Source: Leptolyngbya sp. PCC 7375
GTDB taxonomy: Bacteria; Cyanobacteriota; Cyanobacteriia; Phormidesmidales; Phormidesmidaceae
Assembly: GCF_000316115.1 (NCBI RefSeq)
Contig: NZ_JH993797.1
Location: 4,636,486 to 4,700,485, forward strand
Length of the DNA stretch: 64,000 nucleotides
Direction: 5' to 3'
Part shown: positions 35,595 to 43,163 of the stretch, one piece after another
Layout of the letters: each line of letters opens with the position of its first letter
How positions within the stretch are numbered: the stretch's first letter is position 1
Position numbers and translations under genes: made by a program
The notes under the pieces: model-generated
Databases searched by the model: none
What the model was told of the DNA's origin: nothing
Seen by the model: the letters and a program-made list of their open reading frames with translations, nothing else

Positions 35595-36182
35595 ATGACC
35601 TATACCACTCAGGAACTTATCGACATCCTCGATCAAGAACTCAAGGCCGCCTGGCGCGGAGAACGCGTATTACTATCCACTGATGATCGCTTAGCCAACC
35701 CCGTAGTCTCTAAAGCTATTGGCGCTGACAAACTAAGTAAAGTCTTTGCCCTTAAAGATTTTCGCGATCAGATTCATCAGTACCAACGGGAGCACAATGT
35801 ATCTGGCCTCGTGTGGCATCCCTGCACATTCAAGGGCCAAACTATTCGACTACCAGAAATTCATCCAAACCTAGCGGCAATTCCAGCCGATAAAGCAACC
35901 CTAGCCGCTGCTAAAACGAGCATTATTGAATTCTGGCGTACTTCCAGTGAAGGGTTAAGACTGTGGGCAGCAGGTCATGATCCTGTAGAAATTGATGCCG
36001 CCACCGTTGAAGGCTATATCAAAGAAACGGAATGGGCCGATATTAGCGCCACTCGCAGCGAGCTATACCTGGGTCTATGTTGGGGCAATCCCAAAGAATG
36101 CTATTGTGGCTGGGCTTACCCGGAATCAGGCTGTCATCGCATTATTGCCGCTACCGCCGAACCCAGCGACATAAAGATATAA
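35595..36182 (+). CDS. Conserved-looking hypothetical protein, 195 residues
   Basis: No recognised domain. Soluble, no signal peptide or membrane helix. The N-terminal half begins YTTQELIDILDQELKAAWRGERVLLS and has a short motif GLVWHPCTFKGQTIRLPE near residue 71; the C-terminal end is unusually rich in Cys/Trp: LGLCWGNPKECYCGWAYPESGCH, four cysteines within 20 residues, possibly a metal site. Normal codon use and an ATG immediately after agta. The C-terminus runs directly into the terB remnant in another frame. Confidence 0.65.
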   Translation: MTYTTQELIDILDQELKAAWRGERVLLSTDDRLANPVVSKAIGADKLSKVFALKDFRDQIHQYQREHNVSGLVWHPCTFKGQTIRLPEIHPNLAAIPADKATLAAAKTSIIEFWRTSSEGLRLWAAGHDPVEIDAATVEGYIKETEWADISATRSELYLGLCWGNPKECYCGWAYPESGCHRIIAATAEPSDIKI

Positions 36183-36333
36183 CTATTATGTGATTGCAAC
36201 TGATTTAGTACTGGCAGACGGCCAAGTAAGCGAAGAAGAAGCACTCTTGAGCAATCTATGTAGCTCATTGGAGTTACCTGCAAATTTGGTTAACCAAGTC
36301 ATTCAGGTAATGATCATCAAAAACAAAGGCTAG
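36181..36333 (+). pseudogene. 3' remnant of a TerB (tellurite resistance) family gene
   Basis: The frame beginning at 36181 reads YYVIATDLVLADGQVSEEEA, continues with LLSNLCSSLELPANLVNQVI, and ends MIIKNKG before the TAG at 36331-36333. The VLADG-x-V-S-E-E-E pattern and a V-M-x-x-K-N-(K/R)-G ending are those of the last third of cyanobacterial TerB proteins. The first roughly 100 residues are missing: the previous gene's stop codon overlaps the first codon shown. A GTG at 36190 could start a 47-residue peptide, but a decayed fragment is likelier. Confidence 0.6.
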
Positions 36334-36362
36334 AAAATTTCAAGTCCGAACTTTACAAGCAA

Positions 36363-36396
36363 AAAAAGGCGGAAGGAATATATTCCTTCCGCCTTT
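36363..36396. terminator. Bidirectional terminator 3' of rbcS
   Basis: A perfect 17-base inverted repeat without loop mismatch: aaaaggcggaaggaata (36363-36379) and its complement (36380-36396). GC-rich core flanked by an A run on one side and a T run on the other, so it works in both directions. It sits 46 bases beyond the rbcS stop and 30 bases beyond the terB remnant. Confidence 0.93.
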
Positions 36397-36441
36397 TCAA
36401 TAATCAATTAGGATACAAGCCTACCGGCTATACCCAAAAGC

Positions 36442-36786
36442 TTAGTAGCGGTAGCTGCTGCCAGAACCAGGCTTGTGAACGATGAAGCTAAGGATTTGGC
36501 ACTGCTTCACGTTGTCAAATCCAACAACACGAACAAAGCAATCGGGGTACTCAGAACGACAAGCCTGCACTTCGTCTAGGACTTCACGAGTGCTGCTTGC
36601 GTTGAACAAAGGCAGCTTCCACATGGTCCAGTAGTAAGCAGTCGGATCAGAATCTTCGTTGAACTCAATGGCAGGGAAGTAACCTTGCTCAAGTACGTAC
36701 TGAATCTGACGCTCGATCTGAGCATCAGTCAAAGGAGGGAGGTAAGACAGCGTTTCGTAACGACGCTCTTTGGGCAGAGTTTTCAT
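36442..36786 (-). CDS. rbcS: RuBisCO small subunit
   Basis: Small subunit of the L8S8 form IB carboxylase of the Calvin cycle, normally packed in carboxysomes. 114 residues, the usual length: ERRYETLSYLPPLTDAQIERQIQYVLEQG, YYWTMWKLPLFN, VRVVGFDNVKQCQILSFIVHKP. Third gene of rbcL-rbcX-rbcS, 31 bases after rbcX. The transcript should end at the hairpin 36363-36396. Confidence 0.98.
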   Translation of the reverse strand: MKTLPKERRYETLSYLPPLTDAQIERQIQYVLEQGYFPAIEFNEDSDPTAYYWTMWKLPLFNASSTREVLDEVQACRSEYPDCFVRVVGFDNVKQCQILSFIVHKPGSGSSYRY

Positions 36787-36817
36787 AATCTACTCGTCAG
36801 TATCGGTTTACAACGGT

Positions 36818-37213
36818 TTAGTCAGACTGAGAATCCCTATCACCCGCATCAGCTTCGCTGTGAAAATCATCAGAACTCATTTGAGTAATGCGCTCTAAAT
36901 GTCGCTTGCGATGCTCAATGTTTGCTTGCTGAATGCCCGTCACTACCATCTCTGGGAGAAATTCAGTCACTTCTTCCGCGAGGTGCTGACGAACAGTCAT
37001 AACTCGAAGCGCAAGATCTGCATTTTCCTGCATGAGCGAAGCAATAAAGGCTTCACCATCCTGCAACTTATCTCGAGTTGCAAACTCATTGAACCAATAG
37101 GAGCGAGGCAAGTTTGTTTCTCGCAACTGCCCCATGACTATTCGAACCGCTTGATAGGTTAGATAGCTTGTCAGCGTCTTAGCCGTATCTTTTGCAATTC
37201 GCTTTAGATCCAT
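36818..37213 (-). CDS. rbcX: RuBisCO assembly chaperone RbcX
   Basis: Homodimeric chaperone that binds the C-terminal tail of RbcL and promotes assembly of the L8 core. From ATG 37213 the protein begins MDLKRIAKDTAKTLTSYLTYQAV, as homologues do; an in-frame TTG at 37225 would add four residues. 131 residues, with QLRETNLPRSYWFNEFA and helical C-terminus, and an acidic Ser/Asp tail. Lies between rbcL and rbcS, the common cyanobacterial order. Confidence 0.96.
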   Translation of the reverse strand: MDLKRIAKDTAKTLTSYLTYQAVRIVMGQLRETNLPRSYWFNEFATRDKLQDGEAFIASLMQENADLALRVMTVRQHLAEEVTEFLPEMVVTGIQQANIEHRKRHLERITQMSSDDFHSEADAGDRDSQSD

Positions 37214-37353
37214 AGGTGCGCTCAATGCATCACAGGCATTAAAGCAGCTTTAAACAGCTGATGCAGTAACCAGAGCAGCAGTTTTGATATTGGCATTGCT
37301 AAGGGATTAGCAATTGCACTTAATCGCAATGACCACTGCTCTAGCTATGGCAA

Positions 37354-38784
37354 TTAGAGTGTGTCTACAGTGTCGAACTCGAACTTGATTTCTTTCCAAA
37401 GTTCGCAAGCTGCAGCCAGCTCAGGAGACCACTTGCAAGCTTCGCGGATGATGTCGCCACCTTCGCGAGCCAGGTTACGGCCTTCGTTACGAGCCTGAAC
37501 GCAAGCTTCCAGCGCAACACGGTTAGCAGTTGCACCAGGTGCATTACCCCAAGGGTGACCCAAAGTACCACCACCGAACTGGAGTACGGAGTCGTCGCCG
37601 AAGATTTCAACTAGAGCAGGCATGTGCCATACGTGGATACCACCGGAAGCCACAGCCATTACGCCACCCATGGAAGCCCAGTCTTGGGTGAAGTAAACAC
37701 CACGAGACTTGTCTTGCTCTACATAGTTCTCACGTAGCAGGTCTACGAAACCAAGGGTACCAGCGCGGTCACCCTCAAGCTTACCAACCACAGTACCGGT
37801 GTGAATGTGGTCACCACCGGACATCCGCAAGCACTTAGCTAGAACGCGGAAGTGAATACCATGGTTCTTCTGACGGTCGATTACGGCGTGCATTGCCCGG
37901 TGAATGTGCAATAGCAGACCGTTGTCGCGGCACCAGTGGGACAGAGTAGTGTTAGCTGTAAATCCACCAGTCAGGAAGTCGTGCATAACGATGGGCTGAC
38001 CGAGTTCCTTTGCAAACTCAGCCCGCTTCAGCATCTCTTCGCAAGTACCAGCGGTTACGTTCAGGTAGTGACCCTTGATTTCGCCAGTCTCTGCTTGAGA
38101 CTTAGCGATGGCATCAGCACAGAACAAGAAGCGATCGCGCCAACGCTGGAAAGGCTGAGAGTTAATGTTCTCGTCATCCTTAGTGAAGTCAAGACCACCA
38201 CGCAAGCACTCATATACTGCACGGCCATAGTTCTTAGCGGATAGGCCGAGCTTAGGCTTAATGGTGCAACCTAGTAGAGGACGACCATACTTATTCAGCT
38301 TGTCGCGCTCAACCTGAATACCGTGGGGAGGTCCCTGGAAAGTCTTGAGGTAAGCAACCGGAACGCGTAGGTCTTCCAGACGTAGAGCACGCAGGGCCTT
38401 AAAGCCAAATACGTTACCTACTAGAGAAGTTAATAGGTTAGTAACGGAGCCTTCCTCAAATAGGTCCAGAGGATAAGCAACGTAGCAAATGTACTGGTTA
38501 TCTTCACCAGGTACGGGCTCAATGTCATAGCAACGACCCTTGTACCGATCCATGTCGGTTAAAAGGTCGGTCCATACAGTGGTCCAAGTACCGGTGGAAG
38601 ATTCTGCAGCTACAGCAGCTGCACACTCTTCAGGAGGAACCCCAGGCTGAGGGGTCATCCGGAATGCGGCCAGAATATCAGTATCTTTGGGCGTGTAGTC
38701 CGGAGTGTAATAGGTAAGTTTGTAATCCTTTACACCAGCACTATAGCCAGCCTTCGACTGCGTCGACGTCTGAGAGTAAGACAT
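37354..38784 (-). CDS. rbcL: RuBisCO large subunit, form IB
   Basis: Fixes CO2 onto ribulose 1,5-bisphosphate. 476 residues. GLDFTKDDENINSQPF carries the lysine that is carbamylated and its acidic metal ligands; KPKLGLSAKNYG has the catalytic lysine; HIHRAMHAVIDR, MSGGDHIHTGTVVGKLEGD (loop 6) and the C-terminal FEFDTVDTL are complete. The N-terminus MSYSQTSTQSKAGYSAGVKDY is cyanobacterial. No carboxysome shell genes (ccm) are next to the operon here. Confidence 0.99.
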   Translation of the reverse strand: MSYSQTSTQSKAGYSAGVKDYKLTYYTPDYTPKDTDILAAFRMTPQPGVPPEECAAAVAAESSTGTWTTVWTDLLTDMDRYKGRCYDIEPVPGEDNQYICYVAYPLDLFEEGSVTNLLTSLVGNVFGFKALRALRLEDLRVPVAYLKTFQGPPHGIQVERDKLNKYGRPLLGCTIKPKLGLSAKNYGRAVYECLRGGLDFTKDDENINSQPFQRWRDRFLFCADAIAKSQAETGEIKGHYLNVTAGTCEEMLKRAEFAKELGQPIVMHDFLTGGFTANTTLSHWCRDNGLLLHIHRAMHAVIDRQKNHGIHFRVLAKCLRMSGGDHIHTGTVVGKLEGDRAGTLGFVDLLRENYVEQDKSRGVYFTQDWASMGGVMAVASGGIHVWHMPALVEIFGDDSVLQFGGGTLGHPWGNAPGATANRVALEACVQARNEGRNLAREGGDIIREACKWSPELAAACELWKEIKFEFDTVDTL

Positions 38785-39330
38785 ATCTCCCTTTCCTGTG
38801 AATCAAACTAGATGGCTTACGAACTCTTGCAATTCCCAGATAGGGCGGTCTGCCACTGTTTGACTGAGTTAACTGAGTTCGAAAATCGTATCGAGCAGCA
38901 AACACTGCTAGACAGCCAAATTGACTGTTCTCCTTATTGTTAGGCAGCGAACAACTACCTAATTCTTTAAAGAATACTATCAGCGATCTGATAAGTTCTG
39001 TTTTGGAACTTCTGTATAGATTCATAATTTTTATTTATGAATCTACGTTCTATATCATTAAGTTTTCGAAAGATGCGTCTGTTAATGCAGCATGTAGAGG
39101 TTTTGCTAGCCAGACAGATTGCGCCTAGCATCTTTTTGAGGTAATGTCCCACGGAGATTAAGGAAGTCTTTTATTCTCTAATGAATTTTTTAGATTTATG
39201 GGTGAACAATGCCCTGTCTGGAACGGCTAGAGTTGACACAAATCCTTGGGCACGATATCAAAAGCATCAAGTTACCTGCTGCCATATGTTGCAGGAGAGA
39301 TAAACCCATGGTCTGTAGGGAGACGTCACT
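38785..39330. promoter_or_regulatory. rbcL upstream region with three dyads
   Basis: A 546-base divergent region. Visible: a perfect 10-base inverted repeat agattcataa / ttatgaatct (39018-39044, 7-base loop); a 14-base palindrome attctttaaagaat (38962-38975); and tatcag / ctgata (38978-38993) with 4-base loop. The largest dyad has the T-rich spacing that LysR-type regulators such as CbbR/CmpR can bind, but this is unproven. The rbcL start has AGGA about 9 bases upstream. I could not fix a -10/-35 pair. The propeller gene is driven from the other side. Confidence 0.55.
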
Positions 39331-40371
39331 GTGATTTCTGTTAAGCAATTGATTCAACTGACCGTAGGCGCAACACTGTTGTGGAGTGCTGGCATGTCGG
39401 TTAGGGCGCAAGAATCGACTGGGACTCCTATATATACAGACCCGCCGCCGCGAGCTGTGCCACTGCCGTCTGATCGCCCTTATCAAAGCAATCCTCTGGC
39501 AACTGACTTTCGGGTGGGGGCGCTGCAGTCAGACTTTACGGGGAGTCTCTGGGTGGGCTCCCACCAGGGATTGGCTCGTATTAATCCAGCAACGGGCGTG
39601 ATTCAGTCTCGGGTCAATGTACCCAACCGGTTTATTGATGCGATGGCTCAAGATCGGGTGGGGCGTATTTGGCTAGGCACGTTTAACGGTCTTGTCAGGG
39701 TTGACCCTCGCATTAATCAAATCACTGCACAAAACTTTCGATTACCCTCTAATCGGGTGTTGGACATGGCCATTGATGGTCGTGGTTTTTTGTGGGTAGG
39801 GACCGATCAAGGTCTGGCGATGGTCAGTCCTGATCGAGGTCTGTTGATGACCACCCTGCAAGAACTGCCAGGTACCAGTGCAAATGCGTTGGCTGTCGAT
39901 CAGGATGGACAGTTATGGGTGGGAACCCTATCGGGGTTGGTGCGGGTGGATACGGCATCAGCCTTTATTTTGAATCAGGTTTCTAATATCCCAGGTCGTT
40001 CTGTTCGAGCGATCGCAACGGGACCGCAAGGACAAATATGGGCGGGTACATCCCAAGGTTTATTTGTCTTTGATGGTCAAACGGGGGCTCTGCTGCGCTC
40101 TGTGACGCAAATGGAAGGTAAAAGCGTTACCGACATTGCCTTTGATACAACCCATACCCTGTGGGTAGGAACTGAAAACGGATTGTTTAAGCTCAATCCT
40201 TATAACGGTGCCATTGTCAGCCAGGTGCCCAACTTACCCTCAGGCAATGTCCTGTCGTTGGCAACAGACGTCAGTGACAAACTCTGGGTGGGTACAACAG
40301 CAGGTTTAGCTTGGGTCAGTTTGACCACAGGCAGAGCCAATACCCATGAGATGTTTAACAACCGACCCTGA
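39331..40371 (+). CDS. Secreted seven-bladed beta-propeller (two-component-regulator propeller repeats)
   Basis: A 346-residue exported protein starting at GTG 39331 with GGGAG about 9 bases upstream; a signal peptide of about 26 residues ends SVRAQ. After a Pro-rich linker come seven repeats of the Reg_prop type, recognised by LWVGSHQGLARINP, IWLGTFNGLVRVDP, LWVGTDQGLAMVSP, LWVGTLSGLVRVDT, IWAGTSQGLFVFDG, LWVGTENGLFKLNP and LWVGTTAGLAWVSL. Seven blades close one propeller. Unlike the sensors in which this repeat is named, no kinase or membrane domain follows, so it is a free periplasmic protein; its ligand is unknown. Confidence 0.88.
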   Translation: MISVKQLIQLTVGATLLWSAGMSVRAQESTGTPIYTDPPPRAVPLPSDRPYQSNPLATDFRVGALQSDFTGSLWVGSHQGLARINPATGVIQSRVNVPNRFIDAMAQDRVGRIWLGTFNGLVRVDPRINQITAQNFRLPSNRVLDMAIDGRGFLWVGTDQGLAMVSPDRGLLMTTLQELPGTSANALAVDQDGQLWVGTLSGLVRVDTASAFILNQVSNIPGRSVRAIATGPQGQIWAGTSQGLFVFDGQTGALLRSVTQMEGKSVTDIAFDTTHTLWVGTENGLFKLNPYNGAIVSQVPNLPSGNVLSLATDVSDKLWVGTTAGLAWVSLTTGRANTHEMFNNRP

Positions 40372-40426
40372 CTAGCACCATAAGGTAAAAAGAATCCCCT
40401 CTAACCCTGTGAACCAATCTCTCTGT

Positions 40427-40460
40427 GGAATTTTCTATTCTTCCAAAGTAAGAAAATTCC
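40427..40460. terminator. Inverted repeat between propeller gene and panB
   Basis: Perfect 10-base arms ggaattttct (40427-40436) and agaaaattcc (40451-40460) with a 14-base loop. It lies 56 bases after the propeller stop and 91 before panB, without a T run, so it could equally be a factor-binding site. Confidence 0.45.
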
Positions 40461-40551
40461 GTTAACCCCGAAACGGTCTAGTTGTGGCCTAATTGTAGTA
40501 GAGGCGATGGTGCAGCCATCCTCCGGTAATACGTGACTACGGTGATCAGCC

Positions 40552-41322
40552 ATGACCATAACGGTTTCTCAAATAAATCGTTGGAAGCAGGAGGGACGTG
40601 CCATAGCAGCACTTACGGCCTGGGATTATCTATCCGCCCAGTTGGTGGATGCAGCTGGGGTAGATATTGCGTTAGTAGGTGACTCCCTGGCAATGCCCGT
40701 GCTGGGGTACGAAACTACGGTGCCTCTAACGTTGGATGAGATTATTCACCATGCCAAGGCGGTGCGTCGTGGGTTATCCAATGCATTTATGGTGGTAGAT
40801 CTGCCGTTTTTAAGCTATCAGGTCAGCCCAGAACAGGCTCTGGTGACTGCTGGCAAGGTGATGAAAGAAACTGGCACCCAGGGAGTGAAGTTAGAAGGCG
40901 GTCATCCGGCGATGGCGGCAACGGTGGCACGATTGACCCAAATTGGTATTCCTGTCATGGGGCATGTGGGCTTGACACCCCAGTCAGTGCATCAGTTTGG
41001 AGGCTTTCGTAAACAAGGTAAAACCGCTAAAGAAGCTGAGCGCATTTTGCAAGAGGCTCAAGCGTTAGAGCGGGCAGGCGCATTTGCCATTGTGCTGGAG
41101 CATATACCGCAGGATGTGGCTAAAACCATCACCCAAACGTTAGGAATTCCTACCATTGGCATTGGGGCTGGGCCACACTGCGATGGTCAGGTATTGGTTA
41201 CCTCAGACCTGTGGGGACTATCGGAATGGCAACCGCCGTTTGCTCAACCGCTGGCAGATTTGAGATCGCAAGCCATCAACGCCGTCCAACAATTTTGTAA
41301 CCAGGTCCGTCAAACTCCATAA
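40552..41322 (+). CDS. panB: 3-Methyl-2-oxobutanoate hydroxymethyltransferase
   Basis: First step of pantothenate (coenzyme A) synthesis: transfers a hydroxymethyl group from methylene-tetrahydrofolate to 2-oxoisovalerate. 256 residues, typical. Motifs: ALTAWDYLSAQLVDAAGVD, LVGDSLAMPVLGYETTVPLTLDE (metal Asp in GDS), VKLEGG near residue 112, and MGHVGLTPQSVHQFGGF with TIGIGAGPHCDGQVLV. Single gene, no panC nearby. Confidence 0.96.
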   Translation: MTITVSQINRWKQEGRAIAALTAWDYLSAQLVDAAGVDIALVGDSLAMPVLGYETTVPLTLDEIIHHAKAVRRGLSNAFMVVDLPFLSYQVSPEQALVTAGKVMKETGTQGVKLEGGHPAMAATVARLTQIGIPVMGHVGLTPQSVHQFGGFRKQGKTAKEAERILQEAQALERAGAFAIVLEHIPQDVAKTITQTLGIPTIGIGAGPHCDGQVLVTSDLWGLSEWQPPFAQPLADLRSQAINAVQQFCNQVRQTP

Positions 41323-41549
41323 GCCGTCATCGGGGGGTGACTTCCCAGTGATTGCCATAGGCAGTTAAGCTGGCTAAGACATCGGTGGAACCTAGCGTTC
41401 GTTGGTTCAGTCAAATGGGCTGAGATATTGTTCGTTTGGGAGCACTTAATGACCCATGGGCATAATTCTTTCTTTGGGGAAGAAAAAATTAGTAAGAGTG
41501 ATGGAAAACTCACACTTCAAAACTCAGGCCTTAAACTTCCCCAGACCTG

Positions 41550-41563
41550 CGCTAACGTTAGCG
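41550..41563. promoter_or_regulatory. 14-base palindrome ahead of the exoD-like gene
   Basis: cgctaacgttagcg is a perfect palindrome, followed 7 bases later by TATAAG, a possible -10 element, 27 bases before the ATG at 41598. Such a position is that of an operator, but no regulator is known. Confidence 0.4.
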
Positions 41564-41597
41564 AAACTCTTATAAGTAACTTCTAAATTTATTTACT

Positions 41598-42272
41598 ATG
41601 GCTAAACTGTCCGCTGAACTTCAGCGCTACTTTTTAGATGCTCCCTCGCTAACGCCAACACCCCATGAACAAGCAGCAGCGGCAGCAGCTACATCACGTT
41701 TAGATGTCACCTTAAAGGAATTACTCACCCTGGGGGGAGAGCGTACTTTTGGCTTTTTATTTGTGCTGCTATCACTGCCCTCGGCATTGCCTGTACCAGC
41801 ACCGGGCTACTCGATTCCATTTGGCATTGTTATGCTCTGGTTGGCAGTGCAGCTGATAGTGGGTCGAGAAAAGCCCTGGCTGCCAGAAAAGTGGATGAAC
41901 AGAGGATTTGAGCGCACTAAGGTGGCTGGCTTCATCACGAAGGGATTGCCCTGGCTACAGAAGATTGAGGCGGTATCGCGCCCTAGACTGTCAATTATCT
42001 GCACGAGCCCTGTGGGTCGTATGGTGTTGGGAATTGCGATCGCACTGATGTCAATGTGCATGATGATTCCCATTCCAGGCACCAACACCTTGCCTGCCAT
42101 TGGTATTTTTGTGATTGGGTTTGGCCTACTAGATGATGACGGAGCAATTAGTTTGGCAGGCCTGACACTCTGCATCTTGGCAGTGGGTCTGGTGGGAAGT
42201 ATTTTCTTTTTGGGTGCCGAGGTTGTTGATCAAGGCAAAGATTGGTTCAAAGGCCTTATTTTTGGTCAGTAA
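41598..42272 (+). CDS. ExoD family membrane protein
   Basis: A 224-residue integral membrane protein of the exopolysaccharide-synthesis ExoD family. Signature segments: TLGGERTFGFLFVLLSLPSALPVPAPGYSIPFG, GREKPWLPEKW, and MCMMIPIPGTNTLPAIGIFVIGFGLLDDDG. Four or more hydrophobic helices. ExoD was named for a rhizobial exopolysaccharide phenotype; its biochemical role is not known. Convergent with the TM2 gene. Confidence 0.9.
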   Translation: MAKLSAELQRYFLDAPSLTPTPHEQAAAAAATSRLDVTLKELLTLGGERTFGFLFVLLSLPSALPVPAPGYSIPFGIVMLWLAVQLIVGREKPWLPEKWMNRGFERTKVAGFITKGLPWLQKIEAVSRPRLSIICTSPVGRMVLGIAIALMSMCMMIPIPGTNTLPAIGIFVIGFGLLDDDGAISLAGLTLCILAVGLVGSIFFLGAEVVDQGKDWFKGLIFGQ

Positions 42273-42278
42273 ATGAAA

Positions 42279-42340
42279 ACGGCAGTGGCATGACGTTACT
42301 TAAGACAATCACCAAAAGATTGCCTAAAGCACTCTGCCGT
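42279..42340. terminator. Possible shared terminator between convergent exoD-like and TM2 genes
   Basis: Outer stem acggcag / ctgccgt (42279-42285, 42334-42340) encloses a smaller hairpin caatc / gattg (42306-42322). No strong T run. Position between two convergent stops supports a bidirectional terminator. Confidence 0.4.
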
Positions 42341-42344
42341 AATC

Positions 42345-42827
42345 TCACATCAATTCTGGAAACTCATAAACGATAACCCCTGAATCAGGGCGGTTAGTAA
42401 TGTCAGCATAGCCAGACTTAACCATCGCTGTAAGCTCCGTTTCGATAGCTTCAAAGGATTGACCCGTATCCATCACAGCCTGGGTAACGGTAATCTGGCC
42501 ACCATGCAGCTTAGCTAAACGCAACAGTTTCACCGCTAGCGAATCTTGGTTAACTTCAGCGGCAACAGCAGGCTGTAGATCAAAGTTGGATGGGTGGTCA
42601 TCCACAAGCTGTCGCTGTCGTTTTTCTGCCATATCTGAAATCAGAAACAGGTCAACAAACTGACCAATGCCCAAAAAGCCAAACGTACACATCCAGATGA
42701 CGCCGGACGTAATTTTGCCGTTGTAGAGTCGATGTAACCCAAATACGCCTAAAAAAGCGCCAGCCCACAAAAAATAACTCGCAATTTTACGATTCTGGAC
42801 TTGCTGGGAAGGCACGATAGCAGACAT
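42345..42827 (-). CDS. TM2 domain protein with C-terminal winged-helix-like region
   Basis: A 160-residue protein. The N-terminal third is a TM2 domain: KIASYFLWAGAFLGVFGLHRLYNGKITSGVIWMCTFGFLGIGQFVDLFLI (landmarks GVFGLHRLY and GIGQFVDLF), two helices with a short turn. After a linker, residues about 97-155 read LLRLAKLHGGQITVTQAVMDTGQSFEAIETEL, which looks like a winged helix-turn-helix. The fusion of a TM2 anchor to such a domain suggests a membrane-tethered protein-protein or DNA-binding role (inference). Confidence 0.85.
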   Translation of the reverse strand: MSAIVPSQQVQNRKIASYFLWAGAFLGVFGLHRLYNGKITSGVIWMCTFGFLGIGQFVDLFLISDMAEKRQRQLVDDHPSNFDLQPAVAAEVNQDSLAVKLLRLAKLHGGQITVTQAVMDTGQSFEAIETELTAMVKSGYADITNRPDSGVIVYEFPELM

Positions 42828-43163
42828 AGCTCAACCGAGTAGGGGGTCTAGTGCTTCCAGCTTACAAAAGGAAAACTGAGAGCGTCCATAAAGATTCATT
42901 CGGGTTGACCGAACAAAGGTAGAGAAAAATTTGAATTTTGAGGTTTGAGGTTTGAATTTTGAGTTGATGCTCTTTAGTTGGTTCAGACTCAGTGAAAGGA
43001 TATCAACTCACAACTAATACGCAATCCTGACTGATAGCATCCGATATCAAAGGGCATGGCTTCGACGGTGAGCTCAGCCGAACCGCACAAGGGAGTGCCC
43101 CTACAGGATTGTCTATTTTTAATTGGGTTGAATCAATTTGGATTTGATATAAGCACTCCAAAC
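42828..43163. other. 336-base spacer with repeated motifs
   Basis: Holds a simple ttgaattttgaggtttg run (42929-42966) related to the one at 31774, and cacaagggagtgcccctaca (43085-43104), which belongs with the 47-base repeat at 35400. No gene is supported. Confidence 0.6.
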
